The notes: generated by a model not told the origin, from the letters alone. A stretch of DNA of 64,000 nucleotides from Halobacteriovorax vibrionivorans (GCF_003346865.1 NZ_QDKL01000001.1:806001-870000); one strand, 5' to 3'; shown: positions 10,097 to 22,008, counted from the first letter of the stretch. A program made the numbers and translations.

Positions 10097-10123
10097 GAGG
10101 GATGGTGTAACACACCACCCCTC
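10097..10123. other. Stable hairpin between rpoC and rpsL without a T-run
   Basis: The 27-nt element pairs GAGGG plus TGGTGT (10097-10101, 10103-10108) with ACACCA plus CCCTC (10112-10117, 10119-10123) around a 3-nt loop. On the minus-strand RNA the remaining position forms a G-U pair, giving a 12-bp stem. Neither side has a T tract. It may be a processing site or a weak pausing/Rho-type end for rpoBC rather than an intrinsic terminator. Confidence 0.55.
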
Positions 10124-10137
10124 ATATAAGCAAGTTT

Positions 10138-13100
10138 TTATAACATTAATGTAGAAGTTTCTTCAACTGAAGACTCTTCTTCAACAAATGCTTCATAATC
10201 ACGGTACTTAGAGATACCAGAACCTGCTGGAATCAGGCGGCCCATAAGTACGTTTTCTTTAAGACCGCGAAGCATATCTTTCTTACCTTCAAGTGAAGCT
10301 TGAGTAAGAATCTTCGTTGTCTCTTGGAATGAAGCAGCTGATAAGAATGAATCAGTTGAAAGAGCTGCCTTAGTAATACCAAGTAGAACTGGTCTAGCTT
10401 GAGCTGGCTCATATCCATCAGCAACTAGTTCTTCGTTCGTAGTTAGTAATTCTGCTTTAGTTACAGAGTCACCAACAACAAATGTAGAGTCACCTGGATC
10501 AGTTACTTCAACTTTCTTAAGCATTTGAGAAACAATTACCTCGATGTGCTTATCATCAATATCAACACCCTGTAGGCGGTAAACAGCTTGAATTTCATCA
10601 ACGATGTAACCAGCAAGTTCCTTAATACCTAAAACTCTTAGGATATCATGTGGGTTAGCTGGACCATCCATAATAGCTTCACCAGAACGGATGTAGTCAC
10701 CTTCGTTAACTGTTACGTAACGACCCTTAGGGATTGTGTAAACAACTGGATCTGAACCATCTTCAGGTCTAATTAGAACTCTTCTAGAACCTCTAACCTC
10801 TGCACCAAACTCAATAGTACCTGTAACATCGGCAATTTGAGATGCATTAGTTGGCTTTCTAGCTTCGAAAAGTTCTGCAACTCTTGGAAGACCCCCTGTA
10901 ATATCTTTTGTTTTCGTTGTTTCACGAGAAACTTTAGATAATACACCACCAATTTCAACTTCATCACCTTCAGTTACAGTAAGAGTTGCTCCTACTTGAA
11001 GACGGTATGTTGCTTGACGGTTTGTTCCAGGAACAATTACTGGGTTTCCATCAGCATCAAGAATGGAAATTCTTGGCTGTAGAGAAGGATCCTTAGTTTC
11101 CATTACAGTTCTTTGAGTTAGACCAGTTACTGCATCTGTTTGCTCTGCAATAGTTGCACCAACAACTAGGTCTTCAAATTTAACTGTACCAGCTACTTCT
11201 GTTAGAAGTGGAATCGCAAACGGGTCCCATTCAATCAGAGTATCCCCTACGTTTACTTCGTCACCTTCTTTGAAGTGTAACTTAGCACCGTAAGTTGCTG
11301 GATATTTTTCTTTTTCAACTCCACGTGCATCTTTGATGATTAGCTCACCAGTCTTATTCATAATAAGAAGACCGTTTTGAGTTTCAGCAGTGATAACGTT
11401 GTTAAATACAACCTTACCAGACGTACGAACTGTTGTTTTATTTACTTGTGCACCAGCAGTTGCAGTACCACCAACGTGGAAAGTACGCATTGTAAGCTGT
11501 GTACCAGGTTCACCAATTGATTGAGCGGCAATAACACCAACTGCTTCACCAACTGAAACCATTGTACCGCGAGCAAGGTCACGACCAAAACATGCAGCAC
11601 AGAACCCATGTCTTTCGTTACAAGTCAGAACTGATCTAACTTTGATTTGGTCAACTTCATTTGCTTCTAGCATTTCAAGGTCTTTTTCAGTTAGTAAGTG
11701 ACCTGATTGAAGAACTTCATTACCTTCAGCTGAGATAACTGGAGCTGCTGTTACACGGCCCATAGCTCTAGATGCTACGTGCTCAACAACTTCACCAGAC
11801 TCAATACGTGAAGTAAGAGTAATTCCGTCAGTCGTACCACAGTCTTCATTTCTGATAATACCATCTTGAGCTACGTCAACTAGACGTCTCGTTAGGTAAC
11901 CAGAGTTTGCTGTCTTTAGGGCAGTATCGGCTAGACCTTTACGTGCACCGTGTGTAGACGTGAAGTACTGAAGTGCCGATAAACCTTCACGGAAGTTTGA
12001 AGTAATTGGCGTTTCAATAATTTCACCTGATGGTTTGGCCATTAGACCCCTCATGGCAGCAAGCTGTCTCATCTGCTGAGCAGAACCCCTTGCACCTGAG
12101 TTTGCCATCATATATAGAGCGTTGAATGAAGGAGCGTATACTGGCTCTTCACCTTCTTTCTCAGATGTAAATTCATCAGTTGAAATTTTCTCAAGCATAA
12201 CCTTAACAAGCTTTTCTGTTGTTTGTGACCAAACATCAACGACTTTGTTATATCTCTCACCGTTAGTGATTGAACCTTCGTTATACTCTTCAGTAATTGC
12301 GCTAACTTCATCGTGAGCTTCTTGTAGGATACCTTCTTTTTCAGATGGGATTTCCATATCAACAACGTTAATCGAAATACCTGCTTTCGTAGCGTTGCTG
12401 TAACCAAGCTGCATAAGACCATCAGCAAGAAGAACAGTATCTTTTTCAGATCCTCTTCTGTAAGCAAGGTCTAGAAGTTTAACTAGCTCTTTCTTCCCTA
12501 GGATAATGTTTACATCAGCAAAGTTTAAGCATGATGGAACAATATCGAATACGAAAGTACGACCAACAGTTGTTTCGTGAACAACACCATCGATACGAAC
12601 TTTAATAGGTGCTTGAAGGTGTAGGTTACCTGAGTGGTAAGCAAACTGAGCTTCTTCTTTAGAAGAGAAAGTTTTCCCGTACCCACGAGCATATGGTCTC
12701 TCACGAGTCATGTAGTAAAGACCAAGAACGATATCCTGAGATGGAGTAATAATTGGAGAACCATCTTTTGGAGAAAGAATATTATTTGTCGACATTGCAA
12801 GAACACGACACTCAATTTGAGCTTCAAGTGATAGAGGAACGTGAACGGCCATCTGGTCACCATCGAAGTCGGCGTTGAATGCTGTACATACAAGAGGGTG
12901 AAGACGAATCGCTTTCCCTTCAATAAGTACTGGTTCGAAACCTTGGATACCAAGTCTGTGAAGAGTTGGTGCACGGTTAAGAAGTACTGGGTGTTCTTGT
13001 ACAACTTCTTCAAGGATATTCCATACTTCTTCTTTTTGTTGCTCAACCATACGCTTAGCAACTTTAATCGTAGTACAGTGTCCTTTATCAATTAGTTTGT

Positions 13101-14256
13101 TGTAGATAAATGGCTTGAAAAGCTCAAGTGCCATAAGTTTAGGTAGACCACACTGGTGAAGTCTTAAACTTGGACCAACAACAATTACAGAACGTCCTGA
13201 GTAGTCAACACGCTTTCCAAGAAGGTTTTGACGGAAACGTCCTTGCTTACCTTTTAACATATCAGAAAGAGATCTTAGTGGACGCTTGTTAGCACCAGTA
13301 AATACTTTACCACGACGACCATTATCAAAAAGAGCATCTACTGCTTCTTGAAGCATTCTCTTTTCGTTTCTAATGATGATTTCAGGAGCATTAAGTTCTT
13401 TAAGTCTTCTTAGACGGTTGTTTCTGTTGATAACACGTCTGTATAGATCGTTAAGATCTGAAGTTGCAAAACGTCCAGCTTCTAGAGGAACTAGAGGTCT
13501 TAAGTCTGGTGGAAGAATTGGAACTACATCCATCATGAACCACTCAGGCTTGTTTTCAGACTTCATAAGAGATTCAACAACTCTTAATCTCTTAACAAAC
13601 TTTGTTCTTGCCATTTCTGTTGTAGCATTAGCAAGACCACGTCTTAAGTTTTTGTTTTCTAAATCGATATCAAGCTTAGAAAGTAGTTCTTGAACAATCT
13701 CTCCACCCATACCAGCTTCAAAGTCAATTCCTTGATCTTTAAGTTCCCAGTATTGTTGTTCAGAGATAACACGACCTACATCTAGACCACCTTCAACACC
13801 ATCAGTTGCCGAAGCAGTTACAATATAAGCTTCATAGTAAAGAACCTTTTCAAGTTCTTTAAGAGAAAGATTAAGTAGAGCGGCCATTCTTGAAGGAAGT
13901 GAACGTAGGAACCAAATGTGAGCAACAGGAGTTGCTAATTCGATATGTCCACATCTCTCACGACGTACTTTAGAAAGTGTAACTTCAACACCACACTTCT
14001 CACATACTACACCTCTGTGCTTCATTCTCTTGTACTTACCACAGATACATTCGTAATCTTTTACTGGTCCGAAGATCTTTGCACAGAATAAACCATCTCT
14101 TTCAGGCTTATATGTTCTATAGTTAATAGTTTCTGGTTTTTTTACTTCACCAAATGACCACTCTCTGATTGTATCAGGAGAAGCAAGCTTGATAGATACA
14201 CCCTCAACGCTTACTGGATCTTTTGGCTTATCAAAAAAGTTTAAAAGGTCTTTCAT
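10138..14256 (-). CDS. rpoC: RNA polymerase beta' subunit
   Basis: This is the catalytic clamp subunit of RNA polymerase. The 1372-residue protein has the N-terminal zinc-binding cysteine cluster ([19 protein letters not shown], around residues 70-88). It also has the absolutely conserved [12 protein letters not shown] magnesium-binding loop, the trigger-loop region, and a second zinc-binding cysteine set. The length is close to the E. coli protein (1407). It lies 45 nt downstream of rpoB, in the same operon. Confidence 0.99.
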   Translation of the reverse strand: MKDLLNFFDKPKDPVSVEGVSIKLASPDTIREWSFGEVKKPETINYRTYKPERDGLFCAKIFGPVKDYECICGKYKRMKHRGVVCEKCGVEVTLSKVRRERCGHIELATPVAHIWFLRSLPSRMAALLNLSLKELEKVLYYEAYIVTASATDGVEGGLDVGRVISEQQYWELKDQGIDFEAGMGGEIVQELLSKLDIDLENKNLRRGLANATTEMARTKFVKRLRVVESLMKSENKPEWFMMDVVPILPPDLRPLVPLEAGRFATSDLNDLYRRVINRNNRLRRLKELNAPEIIIRNEKRMLQEAVDALFDNGRRGKVFTGANKRPLRSLSDMLKGKQGRFRQNLLGKRVDYSGRSVIVVGPSLRLHQCGLPKLMALELFKPFIYNKLIDKGHCTTIKVAKRMVEQQKEEVWNILEEVVQEHPVLLNRAPTLHRLGIQGFEPVLIEGKAIRLHPLVCTAFNADFDGDQMAVHVPLSLEAQIECRVLAMSTNNILSPKDGSPIITPSQDIVLGLYYMTRERPYARGYGKTFSSKEEAQFAYHSGNLHLQAPIKVRIDGVVHETTVGRTFVFDIVPSCLNFADVNIILGKKELVKLLDLAYRRGSEKDTVLLADGLMQLGYSNATKAGISINVVDMEIPSEKEGILQEAHDEVSAITEEYNEGSITNGERYNKVVDVWSQTTEKLVKVMLEKISTDEFTSEKEGEEPVYAPSFNALYMMANSGARGSAQQMRQLAAMRGLMAKPSGEIIETPITSNFREGLSALQYFTSTHGARKGLADTALKTANSGYLTRRLVDVAQDGIIRNEDCGTTDGITLTSRIESGEVVEHVASRAMGRVTAAPVISAEGNEVLQSGHLLTEKDLEMLEANEVDQIKVRSVLTCNERHGFCAACFGRDLARGTMVSVGEAVGVIAAQSIGEPGTQLTMRTFHVGGTATAGAQVNKTTVRTSGKVVFNNVITAETQNGLLIMNKTGELIIKDARGVEKEKYPATYGAKLHFKEGDEVNVGDTLIEWDPFAIPLLTEVAGTVKFEDLVVGATIAEQTDAVTGLTQRTVMETKDPSLQPRISILDADGNPVIVPGTNRQATYRLQVGATLTVTEGDEVEIGGVLSKVSRETTKTKDITGGLPRVAELFEARKPTNASQIADVTGTIEFGAEVRGSRRVLIRPEDGSDPVVYTIPKGRYVTVNEGDYIRSGEAIMDGPANPHDILRVLGIKELAGYIVDEIQAVYRLQGVDIDDKHIEVIVSQMLKKVEVTDPGDSTFVVGDSVTKAELLTTNEELVADGYEPAQARPVLLGITKAALSTDSFLSAASFQETTKILTQASLEGKKDMLRGLKENVLMGRLIPAGSGISKYRDYEAFVEEESSVEETSTLML

Positions 14257-14301
14257 TTTTTATGCCCTCTTAATATATGGCAGGACTAAGCCTGCCATAA
14301 A

Positions 14302-17300
14302 TTAACGAATAGATTCTTCAATTCTGTCTTCTTCAAGTTTAACGTCTAGACAAAGTGCTTGTAGCTCTCTGATTAGAACGTTGAACGATTCAGGAAGACC
14401 TGGTTCAAGTACTTGCTCACCTTTAACGATTGACTCATACATTCTAGTTCTACCGATAACATCATCAGATTTAACAGTTAAGAACTCTTGTAGTGTATAA
14501 GCAGCACCGTATGCTTCTAGTGCCCAAACTTCCATTTCCCCAAGTCTCTGACCACCAAACTGAGCCTTACCACCAAGTGGTTGCTGAGTTACAAGTGAGT
14601 AAGGACCTGTTGAACGTGCGTGAAGTTTTTCGTCTACAAGGTGGTGTAGTTTAAGCATATACATAACACCAACAGTAACGTCCTCAGCAAATGCATCACC
14701 AGTTTTACCATCAAACAGTGTAGTTTTACCGTGTGGTTCTAGGTCTGCAAGCTCAAGCATTTCTCTGATATCTGCTTCTGAAGCACCATCAAATACTTTA
14801 GTTGAGAAACGAACACCGCTAGTAAGCTTCTTAGCAAGTGCCATAACAACATCGTCTGAAGCTGACTTAAGCCACGCTTCAACCTCTGGAGTCTTATAGA
14901 TTTTGTAAATGAAATCCTTGATCTCATGAACTTTCTGCTGCTCTTCAAGCATTACCTTGATTTTTTCACCAAGACCACGTCCGGCCCATCCAAGGTGAAG
15001 CTCAAGAAGCTGTCCGATATTCATACGAGAAGGTACCCCTAGTGGGTTAAGTACGATCTCAACAGGTGTTCCATCAGCAAGATATGGCATATCTTCACGA
15101 GGTACAACGTTTGAGATAACACCTTTGTTACCGTGACGACCGGCCATTTTATCACCTGGCTGAAGCTTACGCTTAATTGCAACGTAAACAGTAATCTTTT
15201 TGATTACACCTGGAGGAAGCTCATCACCTCTATGAAGTTTAGCAATTTCATCAGTAGTCTTAGCTCTAACTCTATTGATCTTGTTTCTAACATCTGCGAA
15301 ATACTCAGATAGTTTTTCTTCAAGTTCAGCTTGTAGAGGTAAGTAACCAATTAGCTCAAATGGAATTGAAGCAAGTACTTCACCTGTGATCTCAGTTCCC
15401 TTAGAAAGAAGTTCTGCTGAACCATCTTCAGAAACAAGAACGTCAGTGATTTTTGCACCTTTAAGCATATCTGCAATTTTTAGAATTGCTGAAGTTTGAA
15501 TTGCTTTAATTTCAATTCTTTCATCTCTTCTAAGAAGAGTTGTTTCTTGCTCAATGATATCCTTAGATCTTGCACAAAGCTCAACACCTTCACGAGTGTA
15601 AACTCTAGCATCAATTACTGTACCGTAAACAGATGAAGGAACTCTTAGTGATGTATCTTTAACGTCACCAGCTTTGTCACCGAAGATTGCTTTAAGAAGT
15701 TTTTCTTCAGGAGAAAGTTGAGTTTCACCCTTAGGAGTAATCTTACCTACAAGAATGTCACCTGGCTTAATGATTGCACCAACTCTAACGATCCCTGCTT
15801 CATCAAGGTCTTTTAGAGACTCTTCTGAAACGTTTGGAATATCGCGAGTGATTTCTTCTTTACCAAGTTTTGTATCACGAGCTTCAACTTCGAATGCTTC
15901 GATATGAACAGAAGTAAATACATCTTTTGCAAGAAGATCTTCTGAAATCAGGATCGAATCCTCGTAGTTGTAACCACCCCATGGCATGAATGCAACAAGA
16001 GGGTTTTGCCCAAGTGCTAGGTCACCATTGTCAGTACCTGGTCCGTCAGCTAGAACGTCACCTTTCTTAACAATGTCACCTTCAGTAACAAGAGCTTTTT
16101 GGTTATTACAAGTGTTCTGGTTAGTTCTTTGATATTTAACTAGTTTATAAATATCAACGCCAGATTCACCATCTTTAAAACTATCTCTTTGAATAACGAT
16201 TCTATTTGAATCAACAAAGATTACTCGACCATTGTCTTCAGCAACAAGAACAGCACCAGAGTCTCTAGCGACAATTCTTTCTGTTCCTGTACCAACGATT
16301 GGAGCTTCAGTCTTAACAACAGGCACTGCCTGTCTCATCATGTTCGATCCCATTAGGGCACGGTTGGCATCATCGTGCTCAAGGAAAGGAATTAATGATG
16401 TTGCAACTGAAATCATCTGAGTTGGAGAAACGTCCATTAAGTTAACTTCTGCAGCGTCAACAAGCGTGAATTCACCTGAATCACGTGCAGCAACGTGCTC
16501 ACCAACTAGCTTTCCATCTTTGATGTTATTTGCATCGATCTGAGCGATAACTTTACCTTCTTCTTGGAAGGCAGTGAAATACTCAACATCACCAATCTTT
16601 TGGTCTTCACCAATAGTTAGGTATGGAGTTTCAATGAAACCGTATTCAGAAACTTTTGCAAATGTTGCAAGAGAAGTAATTAGACCAATGTTTGGTCCTT
16701 CAGGAGTCTCAACCGGACACATTCTTCCGTAGTGAGTTACGTGAACGTCACGAACTTCGAAAGATGCTCTTTCTCTCGTTAGACCACCTGGCCCAAGAGC
16801 TGAAAGACGACGCTTGTGAGTTACTTCTGAAAGTGGGTTCGTTTGATCCATGAACTGAGAAAGTTGTGATGAACCAAAGAATTCCTTAACGGCAGCAGCA
16901 ACTGGCTTTTGGTTAACAAGGTCATATGGCATCATTGTATCAATTTCTTGAATTGCCATTCTCTCTTTAACCGCTCTTTCCATACGAACTAGACCAACTC
17001 TAAATTGGTTTTCAAGTAGTTCACCTACAGGTCTAACACGTCTGTTACCTAAGTGGTCGATATCATCTACACGTCCCTTACCATTGTTAAGCTCAACAAG
17101 GTACTGGATTGTAGTGTTAATATCTTCTTTTGTTAAAACTGTATTCTCAACAGGAACATCAGTTTTAAACTTATAATTAATTTTCATACGACCAACGCGT
17201 GATAGGTCATATCTTTCTTCATTAAAGAAAAGACTTTCAAATAGAGCTTCTGCAGCTTCAACCGCTGGTGGCTCACCTGGTCTTAGTCTTTCAAAGATCT

Positions 17301-18429
17301 TAAGAAGAGCATCTTCTTTAGTATCTGTCTTATCTAGTAGAAGTGTGTTTCTGATTTGATCTCCAAAGTTGATCATATCAATATAAAGACACTCAACTTC
17401 TTTAACACCAGCTGCTGTTAATTCTTGAATCTTAGCTTCTGAAAGAGCTTCGTTTGCAAGACAAATAACTTCACCTGTTTCTTCGTTAAAGATATCTTTA
17501 GCAACAACTTTACCAACTACTTCTTCTAAAGTTGCAGGAATTTCGTTTACTCCAGCTTCAGTAAGTCTTCTTACAGATGCTTTTGAGAACTTCTTCCCTT
17601 TTCTAACAATAGCTTTGCCAGTTTTTGGATCAAGTACATCGTTTGTTGCACGAGTACCAGTCATAAGAGATAAGTCTAAAGTTCTAGTGAACTCACCATT
17701 CTTATCAAACTTAATCGTTTCCATGTTGTAGAACATATCAAGGATTTCTTCAGTACTATAACCAAGAGCCTTAAGAACTACTGTTGCATGTAATTTTCTT
17801 TTTCTATCAATTCTAGCGAATAGGATATTCTTGTGATCGAATTCGAAGTCTAGCCAAGAACCTCTGTGAGGAATGATTCTAGCTGAGTAAAGAAGCTTAC
17901 CACTTGAGTGCTTCTTACCACCATCGTGTTCGAATACGATACCAGGAGATCTGTGAAGCTGAGAAACAATAACCCTCTCAGTTCCGTTATATACAAAAGA
18001 ACCAGTTTCGGCCATTAGAGGAATATTACCTAAGTAAACTTCCTGCTCTTTGATCGAAGATACAGTTCTCTGTTCGTTACCATCTTTGTCGACTGCTACA
18101 TCATAGAATACTAGACGAACAACTACCTTAAGTGGGGCTTCATAAGAAAGTCCTCTTTGGCGACACTCTTTTACAGTGTACTTTGGCTCTTCAAGTGAGT
18201 AGCTAACAAACTCTAATGATACAGTTTTGTTAAAGTCATGGATTGGAAATACAGAATGAAAAACAGACTGCAGTCCCATTTCTTCTCTTTGAGAAGGAGG
18301 TACGTCCTTTTGAAGAAAGTCATCATAGGACTTCTTTTGTAGAAGCATGAGTGGAGGCGTCTCTAGCACCGATGGTGTAGAGGCAAAGTTTCTGCGAAAC
18401 CACTCGTTTGGTCTAAAAACCTCAGTCAT
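14302..18429 (-). CDS. rpoB: RNA polymerase beta subunit
   Basis: This subunit forms one pincer of RNA polymerase and the rifampicin pocket. The 1375-residue protein shows the Rif cluster 1 region [20 protein letters not shown] followed by [10 protein letters not shown]. The Asp, His and Ser residues most often changed in resistant mutants are all wild type, so rifampicin sensitivity is predicted. The C-terminal segments [13 protein letters not shown] and [14 protein letters not shown] are present. It is preceded by a 168-nt gap containing an attenuator-like hairpin that separates it from rplL. Confidence 0.99.
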   Translation of the reverse strand: MTEVFRPNEWFRRNFASTPSVLETPPLMLLQKKSYDDFLQKDVPPSQREEMGLQSVFHSVFPIHDFNKTVSLEFVSYSLEEPKYTVKECRQRGLSYEAPLKVVVRLVFYDVAVDKDGNEQRTVSSIKEQEVYLGNIPLMAETGSFVYNGTERVIVSQLHRSPGIVFEHDGGKKHSSGKLLYSARIIPHRGSWLDFEFDHKNILFARIDRKRKLHATVVLKALGYSTEEILDMFYNMETIKFDKNGEFTRTLDLSLMTGTRATNDVLDPKTGKAIVRKGKKFSKASVRRLTEAGVNEIPATLEEVVGKVVAKDIFNEETGEVICLANEALSEAKIQELTAAGVKEVECLYIDMINFGDQIRNTLLLDKTDTKEDALLKIFERLRPGEPPAVEAAEALFESLFFNEERYDLSRVGRMKINYKFKTDVPVENTVLTKEDINTTIQYLVELNNGKGRVDDIDHLGNRRVRPVGELLENQFRVGLVRMERAVKERMAIQEIDTMMPYDLVNQKPVAAAVKEFFGSSQLSQFMDQTNPLSEVTHKRRLSALGPGGLTRERASFEVRDVHVTHYGRMCPVETPEGPNIGLITSLATFAKVSEYGFIETPYLTIGEDQKIGDVEYFTAFQEEGKVIAQIDANNIKDGKLVGEHVAARDSGEFTLVDAAEVNLMDVSPTQMISVATSLIPFLEHDDANRALMGSNMMRQAVPVVKTEAPIVGTGTERIVARDSGAVLVAEDNGRVIFVDSNRIVIQRDSFKDGESGVDIYKLVKYQRTNQNTCNNQKALVTEGDIVKKGDVLADGPGTDNGDLALGQNPLVAFMPWGGYNYEDSILISEDLLAKDVFTSVHIEAFEVEARDTKLGKEEITRDIPNVSEESLKDLDEAGIVRVGAIIKPGDILVGKITPKGETQLSPEEKLLKAIFGDKAGDVKDTSLRVPSSVYGTVIDARVYTREGVELCARSKDIIEQETTLLRRDERIEIKAIQTSAILKIADMLKGAKITDVLVSEDGSAELLSKGTEITGEVLASIPFELIGYLPLQAELEEKLSEYFADVRNKINRVRAKTTDEIAKLHRGDELPPGVIKKITVYVAIKRKLQPGDKMAGRHGNKGVISNVVPREDMPYLADGTPVEIVLNPLGVPSRMNIGQLLELHLGWAGRGLGEKIKVMLEEQQKVHEIKDFIYKIYKTPEVEAWLKSASDDVVMALAKKLTSGVRFSTKVFDGASEADIREMLELADLEPHGKTTLFDGKTGDAFAEDVTVGVMYMLKLHHLVDEKLHARSTGPYSLVTQQPLGGKAQFGGQRLGEMEVWALEAYGAAYTLQEFLTVKSDDVIGRTRMYESIVKGEQVLEPGLPESFNVLIRELQALCLDVKLEEDRIEESIR

Positions 18430-18521
18430 TATGGTTCTCCCGGGTTTTAATTGTTTAAACGTGCACGTTGTATATGTTTTTTTAGTTACTTAATAACTTT
18501 TTTTTTTGGTTTAATCAAACG

Positions 18522-18557
18522 CAAAAAAGGTGTGAAGATCGCTAAATCTCCACACCT
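18522..18557 (-). terminator. Terminator or attenuator between rplL and rpoB
   Basis: On the minus strand an AGGTGTG/CACACCT stem (18528-18534 with 18551-18557), extended inside by an AGAT/ATCT pairing after one mismatch, is followed by six T. It lies 41 nt after the rplL stop. E. coli has a partial terminator at this same position that lowers rpoBC relative to L10/L12, so a similar role is inferred here. Confidence 0.75.
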
Positions 18558-18597
18558 GAATTTTTTAAATTTTTATGCGATGAGCAATGGGCTTAAA

Positions 18598-18966
18598 TTA
18601 CTTAAGCTCAACCTTTGCACCAGCAGCTTCAAGTTTTTTCTTGATTTCTTCTGCTTCTTCTTTAGTAGCGCCTTCTTTAACAGTCTTAGGAGCACCTTCA
18701 ACCATTTCTTTTGCTTCCTTAAGACCAAGACCAGTGATACCTCTAACTTCTTTAATAACGTTGATTTTCTTAGCACCTGCTTCAGCAAGTACAACGTCAA
18801 ATTCAGTTTTTTCTTCTGCAGCACCTGCAGCACCTGCAGCACCAGCAACAGCTACTGGAGCAGCTGATACACCAAATTTTTCTTCAAGTTCTTTTACAAG
18901 TTCAGAAACTTCAAGAACAGTCATGCTAGAGATTTTTTCAATTAATTGTTCATTTGTAATAGACAT
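18598..18966 (-). CDS. rplL: 50S ribosomal protein bL12 (L7/L12)
   Basis: bL12 forms the multi-copy stalk that recruits translational GTPases. The 122-residue acidic protein has the N-terminal dimerisation domain, an Ala/Gly-rich hinge ([19 protein letters not shown], residues 35-53) and the C-terminal domain with [17 protein letters not shown] and [12 protein letters not shown]. The hinge DNA contains short direct repeats that reflect its alanine-rich composition. It lies 54 nt after rplJ and is followed by the attenuator-like hairpin. Confidence 0.98.
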   Translation of the reverse strand: MSITNEQLIEKISSMTVLEVSELVKELEEKFGVSAAPVAVAGAAGAAGAAEEKTEFDVVLAEAGAKKINVIKEVRGITGLGLKEAKEMVEGAPKTVKEGATKEEAEEIKKKLEAAGAKVELK

Positions 18967-19020
18967 ATTTAACTCCTAAATTTTTAAAATAATTTCAACT
19001 ATTAACTATTAACTTTTAAA

Positions 19021-19551
19021 TTATTCTGCAGATTCTTCAGCTGCAGCTGGAGCAGCTTCACCGCCTGCTTCTTTTTGCTCTTTAATTGCATTAAGAACTC
19101 TAGCAAATGCTGAGATCGGTGCATTAAATGTTGCAAGAAGAGTACCAAGCATCTCATCACGAGATGGTAGGTCTGCAATTGCGTTTACTTCTGCTGGTGT
19201 TAGTGCTTTACCATCTAGTAAACCACCTCTAAGTTCTACTAATTCAAACTCTTTCCCACATTCCTTAAGTGCTTTTGCAACACCTGGAGCGTCTCCAAAT
19301 GCGAAAGCAACTGCTTGTGTACCTTTAAGACCTGAAAGAAGTTCTTCCGCGTCTGTTCCGGCTGCAGCCTTTGAGAAAAGTGAGTTACGAGTAACAACTA
19401 GCGTTCCATCCGCATCGCGAACAGACTTTCTTAGAGCGTTGGCATCATTCGACGGTAGTCCAATAACGTTTGTTAGAAAGATAGCGTTTGCATCAGTGAT
19501 CTTTTTATTAAGACCCTCGATGATAACGTCTTTCTCTGCTCTAGTTAACAT
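19021..19551 (-). CDS. rplJ: 50S ribosomal protein uL10
   Basis: uL10 anchors the bL12 dimers to the ribosome and typically represses its own mRNA. The 176-residue protein starts MLTRAEKDVIIEGLNKKITD, has the conserved RNA-binding N-terminal domain, and ends in an Ala/Glu-rich tail following the bL12-binding helix (PISAFARVLNAIKEQKE). The 95-nt leader carries two hairpins, one enclosing the ribosome binding site (see the leader entry). Confidence 0.98.
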   Translation of the reverse strand: MLTRAEKDVIIEGLNKKITDANAIFLTNVIGLPSNDANALRKSVRDADGTLVVTRNSLFSKAAAGTDAEELLSGLKGTQAVAFAFGDAPGVAKALKECGKEFELVELRGGLLDGKALTPAEVNAIADLPSRDEMLGTLLATFNAPISAFARVLNAIKEQKEAGGEAAPAAAEESAE

Positions 19552-19556
19552 CGTTT

Positions 19557-19626
19557 ACCTCCTAAACTACTGGAGGGAGATTTCATGCAGGCTTTATGTG
19601 GCGTTAAACTTAATCAGCGGCCACAC
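19557..19626 (-). promoter_or_regulatory. Probable L10 (rplJ) autoregulatory leader
   Basis: Two inverted repeats lie directly before rplJ on the minus strand. The upstream one pairs TGTGGC with GCCACA (19620-19625 with 19597-19602) around a 17-nt loop. The downstream one pairs CCTCC with GGAGG (19572-19576 with 19558-19562), and its 3' arm is the rplJ ribosome binding site itself. This matches the known logic of L10 leaders, in which the L10-L12 complex binds an upstream hairpin and translation initiation is shut off. Which hairpin binds the protein is inferred. Confidence 0.6.
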
Positions 19627-19646
19627 CGACAATCATCAACCCCTTA

Positions 19647-20354
19647 TTATTTACTAGCTACTGCTGTAGCTTCTAGTGTGTCAATTCTAAGACCTGGTCC
19701 CATTGTCGTACTGATAGTCAGTGACTTAAGGTAAGTACCTTTTGCAGATGCAGGCTTAGCTTTAATAATTGCTGATACCATTGTATCAACGTTCTTTCTT
19801 AGGTCTTCAGTTGAGAATGAAGACTTACCAACTGGAACGTGGATGATACCATTCTTTTCAGTTCTGTATTCAACCTTACCAGCTTTTTGCTCTTTAACAG
19901 CATTTTCGATGTTTGGAGTAACAGTTCCTAATTTTGGGTTAGGCATAAGACCTCTTGGCCCTAGGATTCTTGCTACACGACCAAGCTTACCCATCATATC
20001 TGGTGATGCGATAACTCTATCGAAGTCTAGCCAACCACCAGCGATCTTAGCAACTAGGTCATCCCCACCTACATGATCAGCACCTGCTGCTTCAGCTTTA
20101 GCAACATTATCACCAGAAGTGATAACACATACCTTAACTGATTTACCTGTACCTGCTGGAAGAGCTAGTGCACCTCTAATCATTTGATCTGCGTGTCTTG
20201 GATCAACACCAAGTCTAAATGCTAGATCAACTGTTTCATCAAAGTTAGCAAACTTGATTTCTTTAGCTAGTGCGATAGCTTCGTCGATTGTATAAGTTTT
20301 TGTTGTATCCACTTTTGAAAGTGCTTCTGTATATTTTTTTGATTTCTTAGCCAT
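19647..20354 (-). CDS. rplA: 50S ribosomal protein uL1
   Basis: uL1 forms the mobile stalk that escorts deacylated tRNA from the E site. The 235-residue protein has the normal two-domain length and the conserved GPRGLMPNPKLGTVTPNI segment around residues 130-147. It lies 10 nt downstream of rplK. In E. coli L1 represses the L11 operon, but no clear L1-mimic hairpin was worked out here. Confidence 0.98.
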   Translation of the reverse strand: MAKKSKKYTEALSKVDTTKTYTIDEAIALAKEIKFANFDETVDLAFRLGVDPRHADQMIRGALALPAGTGKSVKVCVITSGDNVAKAEAAGADHVGGDDLVAKIAGGWLDFDRVIASPDMMGKLGRVARILGPRGLMPNPKLGTVTPNIENAVKEQKAGKVEYRTEKNGIIHVPVGKSSFSTEDLRKNVDTMVSAIIKAKPASAKGTYLKSLTISTTMGPGLRIDTLEATAVASK

Positions 20355-20364
20355 TGTACACCTC

Positions 20365-20790
20365 TTAGTAGTCCAGTTTAATACCAGCTGAACGACATGA
20401 ACCTTCGATGATTCTTTCAGCAGCTTCTTGAGTAGCAGCTGTTAGATCTGGTCTTTTCGCTTCAACGATTTCTTCAATAACGTTTTTAGATACTGTCGTT
20501 ACAACTTCTGTACCTGGCTTCTGTGCACCTCTTTTAAGCTTAAGCTTAGTCTTAAGAAGGTATGAAGCTGGTGGTGTCTTTGTTACAAATGTAAAAGAAC
20601 GGTCAGAGTAAACTGTAATGATTGTTGGAAGCATTACACCTGCGTCTTTTTGAGTCTTTGCATTAAAAGCCTTACAGAATTCCATGATATTAACACCTTT
20701 TTGACCTAGTGCCGGCCCAACTGGTGGTGATGGGTTTGCTTTCCCACCTGGAATCTGTAGCTTAATGAAACCTGTGATTTTCTTAGCCAT
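20365..20790 (-). CDS. rplK: 50S ribosomal protein uL11
   Basis: uL11 lies at the base of the stalk and binds the thiostrepton region of 23S rRNA. The 141-residue protein has the N-terminal domain with [20 protein letters not shown] (residues 15-34) and the C-terminal rRNA-binding domain. It lies 37 nt downstream of nusG, the standard bacterial order. Confidence 0.98.
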   Translation of the reverse strand: MAKKITGFIKLQIPGGKANPSPPVGPALGQKGVNIMEFCKAFNAKTQKDAGVMLPTIITVYSDRSFTFVTKTPPASYLLKTKLKLKRGAQKPGTEVVTTVSKNVIEEIVEAKRPDLTAATQEAAERIIEGSCRSAGIKLDY

Positions 20791-20827
20791 AAAATTCTCC
20801 TGCGAACTTGCGTTCTACCAACGATTA

Positions 20828-21457
20828 TTAATTCTTTTCAACCTGAGAAGCGTCTAATTCTACTGGTGTTGGTCGACCAAAGATAGAAACGTTCACTTTC
20901 AGTTTTCCGTTTTCGTTTACTGATTCAATAGTTCCAATGAATGAAGCAAATGGTCCTTCAATAACCTTAACTTCTTCACCTTCAGAAAAGTCCACAGTTG
21001 TGCGTGACTTTTTGAAGCCTTCATTAGATTTACCTGTCATATATGCTGCCTCTTCATCTGATAAAGGGGCTGGTTTGTCAACTGTACCACCGACAAAACC
21101 TGTAATTTTATCTGTATCTTTAACTAGGTGCCATGTGTTCTCATTCATAACCATTTGAATTAACACATAACCTGGAAAGAGCTTCTTAGTGATCGTTCTC
21201 TTTCTTCCACCTGCATGAGTTGTAACTTTTTCTTCAGGTACAACAATCTCACCAAAAGAATCTGTTAGCTTGTAGTTAACGATTCTTTCACGAAGAGTCT
21301 TTTGAACCTTGTTTTCTTGTCCTGTAAGAGCTTTTGCAATATACCAACGAAAGTTAGGGTTAACTGCTTCAGCCTGTTCAGTTGTTTCTTCAGAAGCCTC
21401 TGGCGCTGCAGTTACTTCTTCGTTAAGTTCTTTTTCTGATTCGTTATTATCAACCAT
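20828..21457 (-). CDS. nusG: Transcription elongation/antitermination factor NusG
   Basis: NusG binds RNA polymerase and couples it to Rho or the ribosome through uS10. The 209-residue protein has the NGN domain ([18 protein letters not shown], from about residue 38; [17 protein letters not shown] in the middle) and the KOW motif ([20 protein letters not shown]) near the C-terminus. About 35 acidic residues precede the NGN domain, so the protein is somewhat longer than the 181-residue E. coli form. It lies 32 nt after secE. Confidence 0.98.
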   Translation of the reverse strand: MVDNNESEKELNEEVTAAPEASEETTEQAEAVNPNFRWYIAKALTGQENKVQKTLRERIVNYKLTDSFGEIVVPEEKVTTHAGGRKRTITKKLFPGYVLIQMVMNENTWHLVKDTDKITGFVGGTVDKPAPLSDEEAAYMTGKSNEGFKKSRTTVDFSEGEEVKVIEGPFASFIGTIESVNENGKLKVNVSIFGRPTPVELDASQVEKN

Positions 21458-21489
21458 GCTTTATCTCACTTTTAATTTTTTAAGTTAGG

Positions 21490-21876
21490 CTACAGAATTA
21501 AACTTAGTAATTGTCTGAATGAGTAATCAATCAGAACAAAGATACCGCTAACAATACTTAAAGCGATTACTAGTCCAACAGTTGTCTTTAAAACATCATC
21601 CTTATTAGGCCAAACTACCTTAACTAGTTCGCCATAAACATCTTCAAGTAATGTCGATGCAGACTTGTTTTTTACGATTGACATAAAAACAATTAAACCT
21701 ACAACAATTCCAACGACTTGTACCGTGATTGGAAAGTTAGGAACCTTTGCTTCTAGATCAAACCATTCTCCTAATTGCTCGAAGAATCTAATCGTAATAA
21801 ATCCACAAATTGCACTTACAGCAGCAACGAAAGCGTTAATCCACTTTTTGCTGTCTTCACTCTTAATGAGAGACAT
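21490..21876 (-). CDS. secE: Preprotein translocase subunit SecE
   Basis: SecE clamps the two halves of the SecY channel. The 128-residue protein has three predicted membrane segments (about residues 11-30, 48-66 and 98-120), as in E. coli. The conserved cytoplasmic stretch VYGELVKVVWPNKDDVLKTT lies before the last helix. The secE-nusG-rplK order is universal, and tRNA-Trp lies 133 nt upstream as in many proteobacteria. Confidence 0.97.
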   Translation of the reverse strand: MSLIKSEDSKKWINAFVAAVSAICGFITIRFFEQLGEWFDLEAKVPNFPITVQVVGIVVGLIVFMSIVKNKSASTLLEDVYGELVKVVWPNKDDVLKTTVGLVIALSIVSGIFVLIDYSFRQLLSLIL

Positions 21877-21917
21877 TTCAAATCCTTTTTTACCTAAATT
21901 AAACGTACAAGTACCAG

Positions 21918-21948
21918 ATTATATCCCTTAATTAACATGCTTTGGCAA
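21918..21948 (-). promoter_or_regulatory. Possible sigma-70 promoter for secE-nusG
   Basis: On the minus strand TTGCCA and a perfect TATAAT are present 42 nt before secE. The spacer is 19 nt, longer than the 17-nt optimum, so the -35 assignment is weaker than the -10. It would allow secE-nusG to be transcribed separately from tRNA-Trp. Confidence 0.4.
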
Positions 21949-22008
21949 GTCTAAACAATAAAATGGGATAATTTTCCAAGTATTAACAAATAATATTTAA
22001 AAGAAAAG

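Noticed and set aside
18780..18860. Short direct repeats in rplL suspected as a repeat element
   Set aside because: They encode the alanine/glycine hinge of bL12 and are in frame, so they are simple coding repeats.
18451..18867. Plus-strand frames across the rplL region
   Set aside because: They are antisense to rplL and very rich in Phe, Ser and Cys from its Lys/Glu/Ala codons; there is no start signal.
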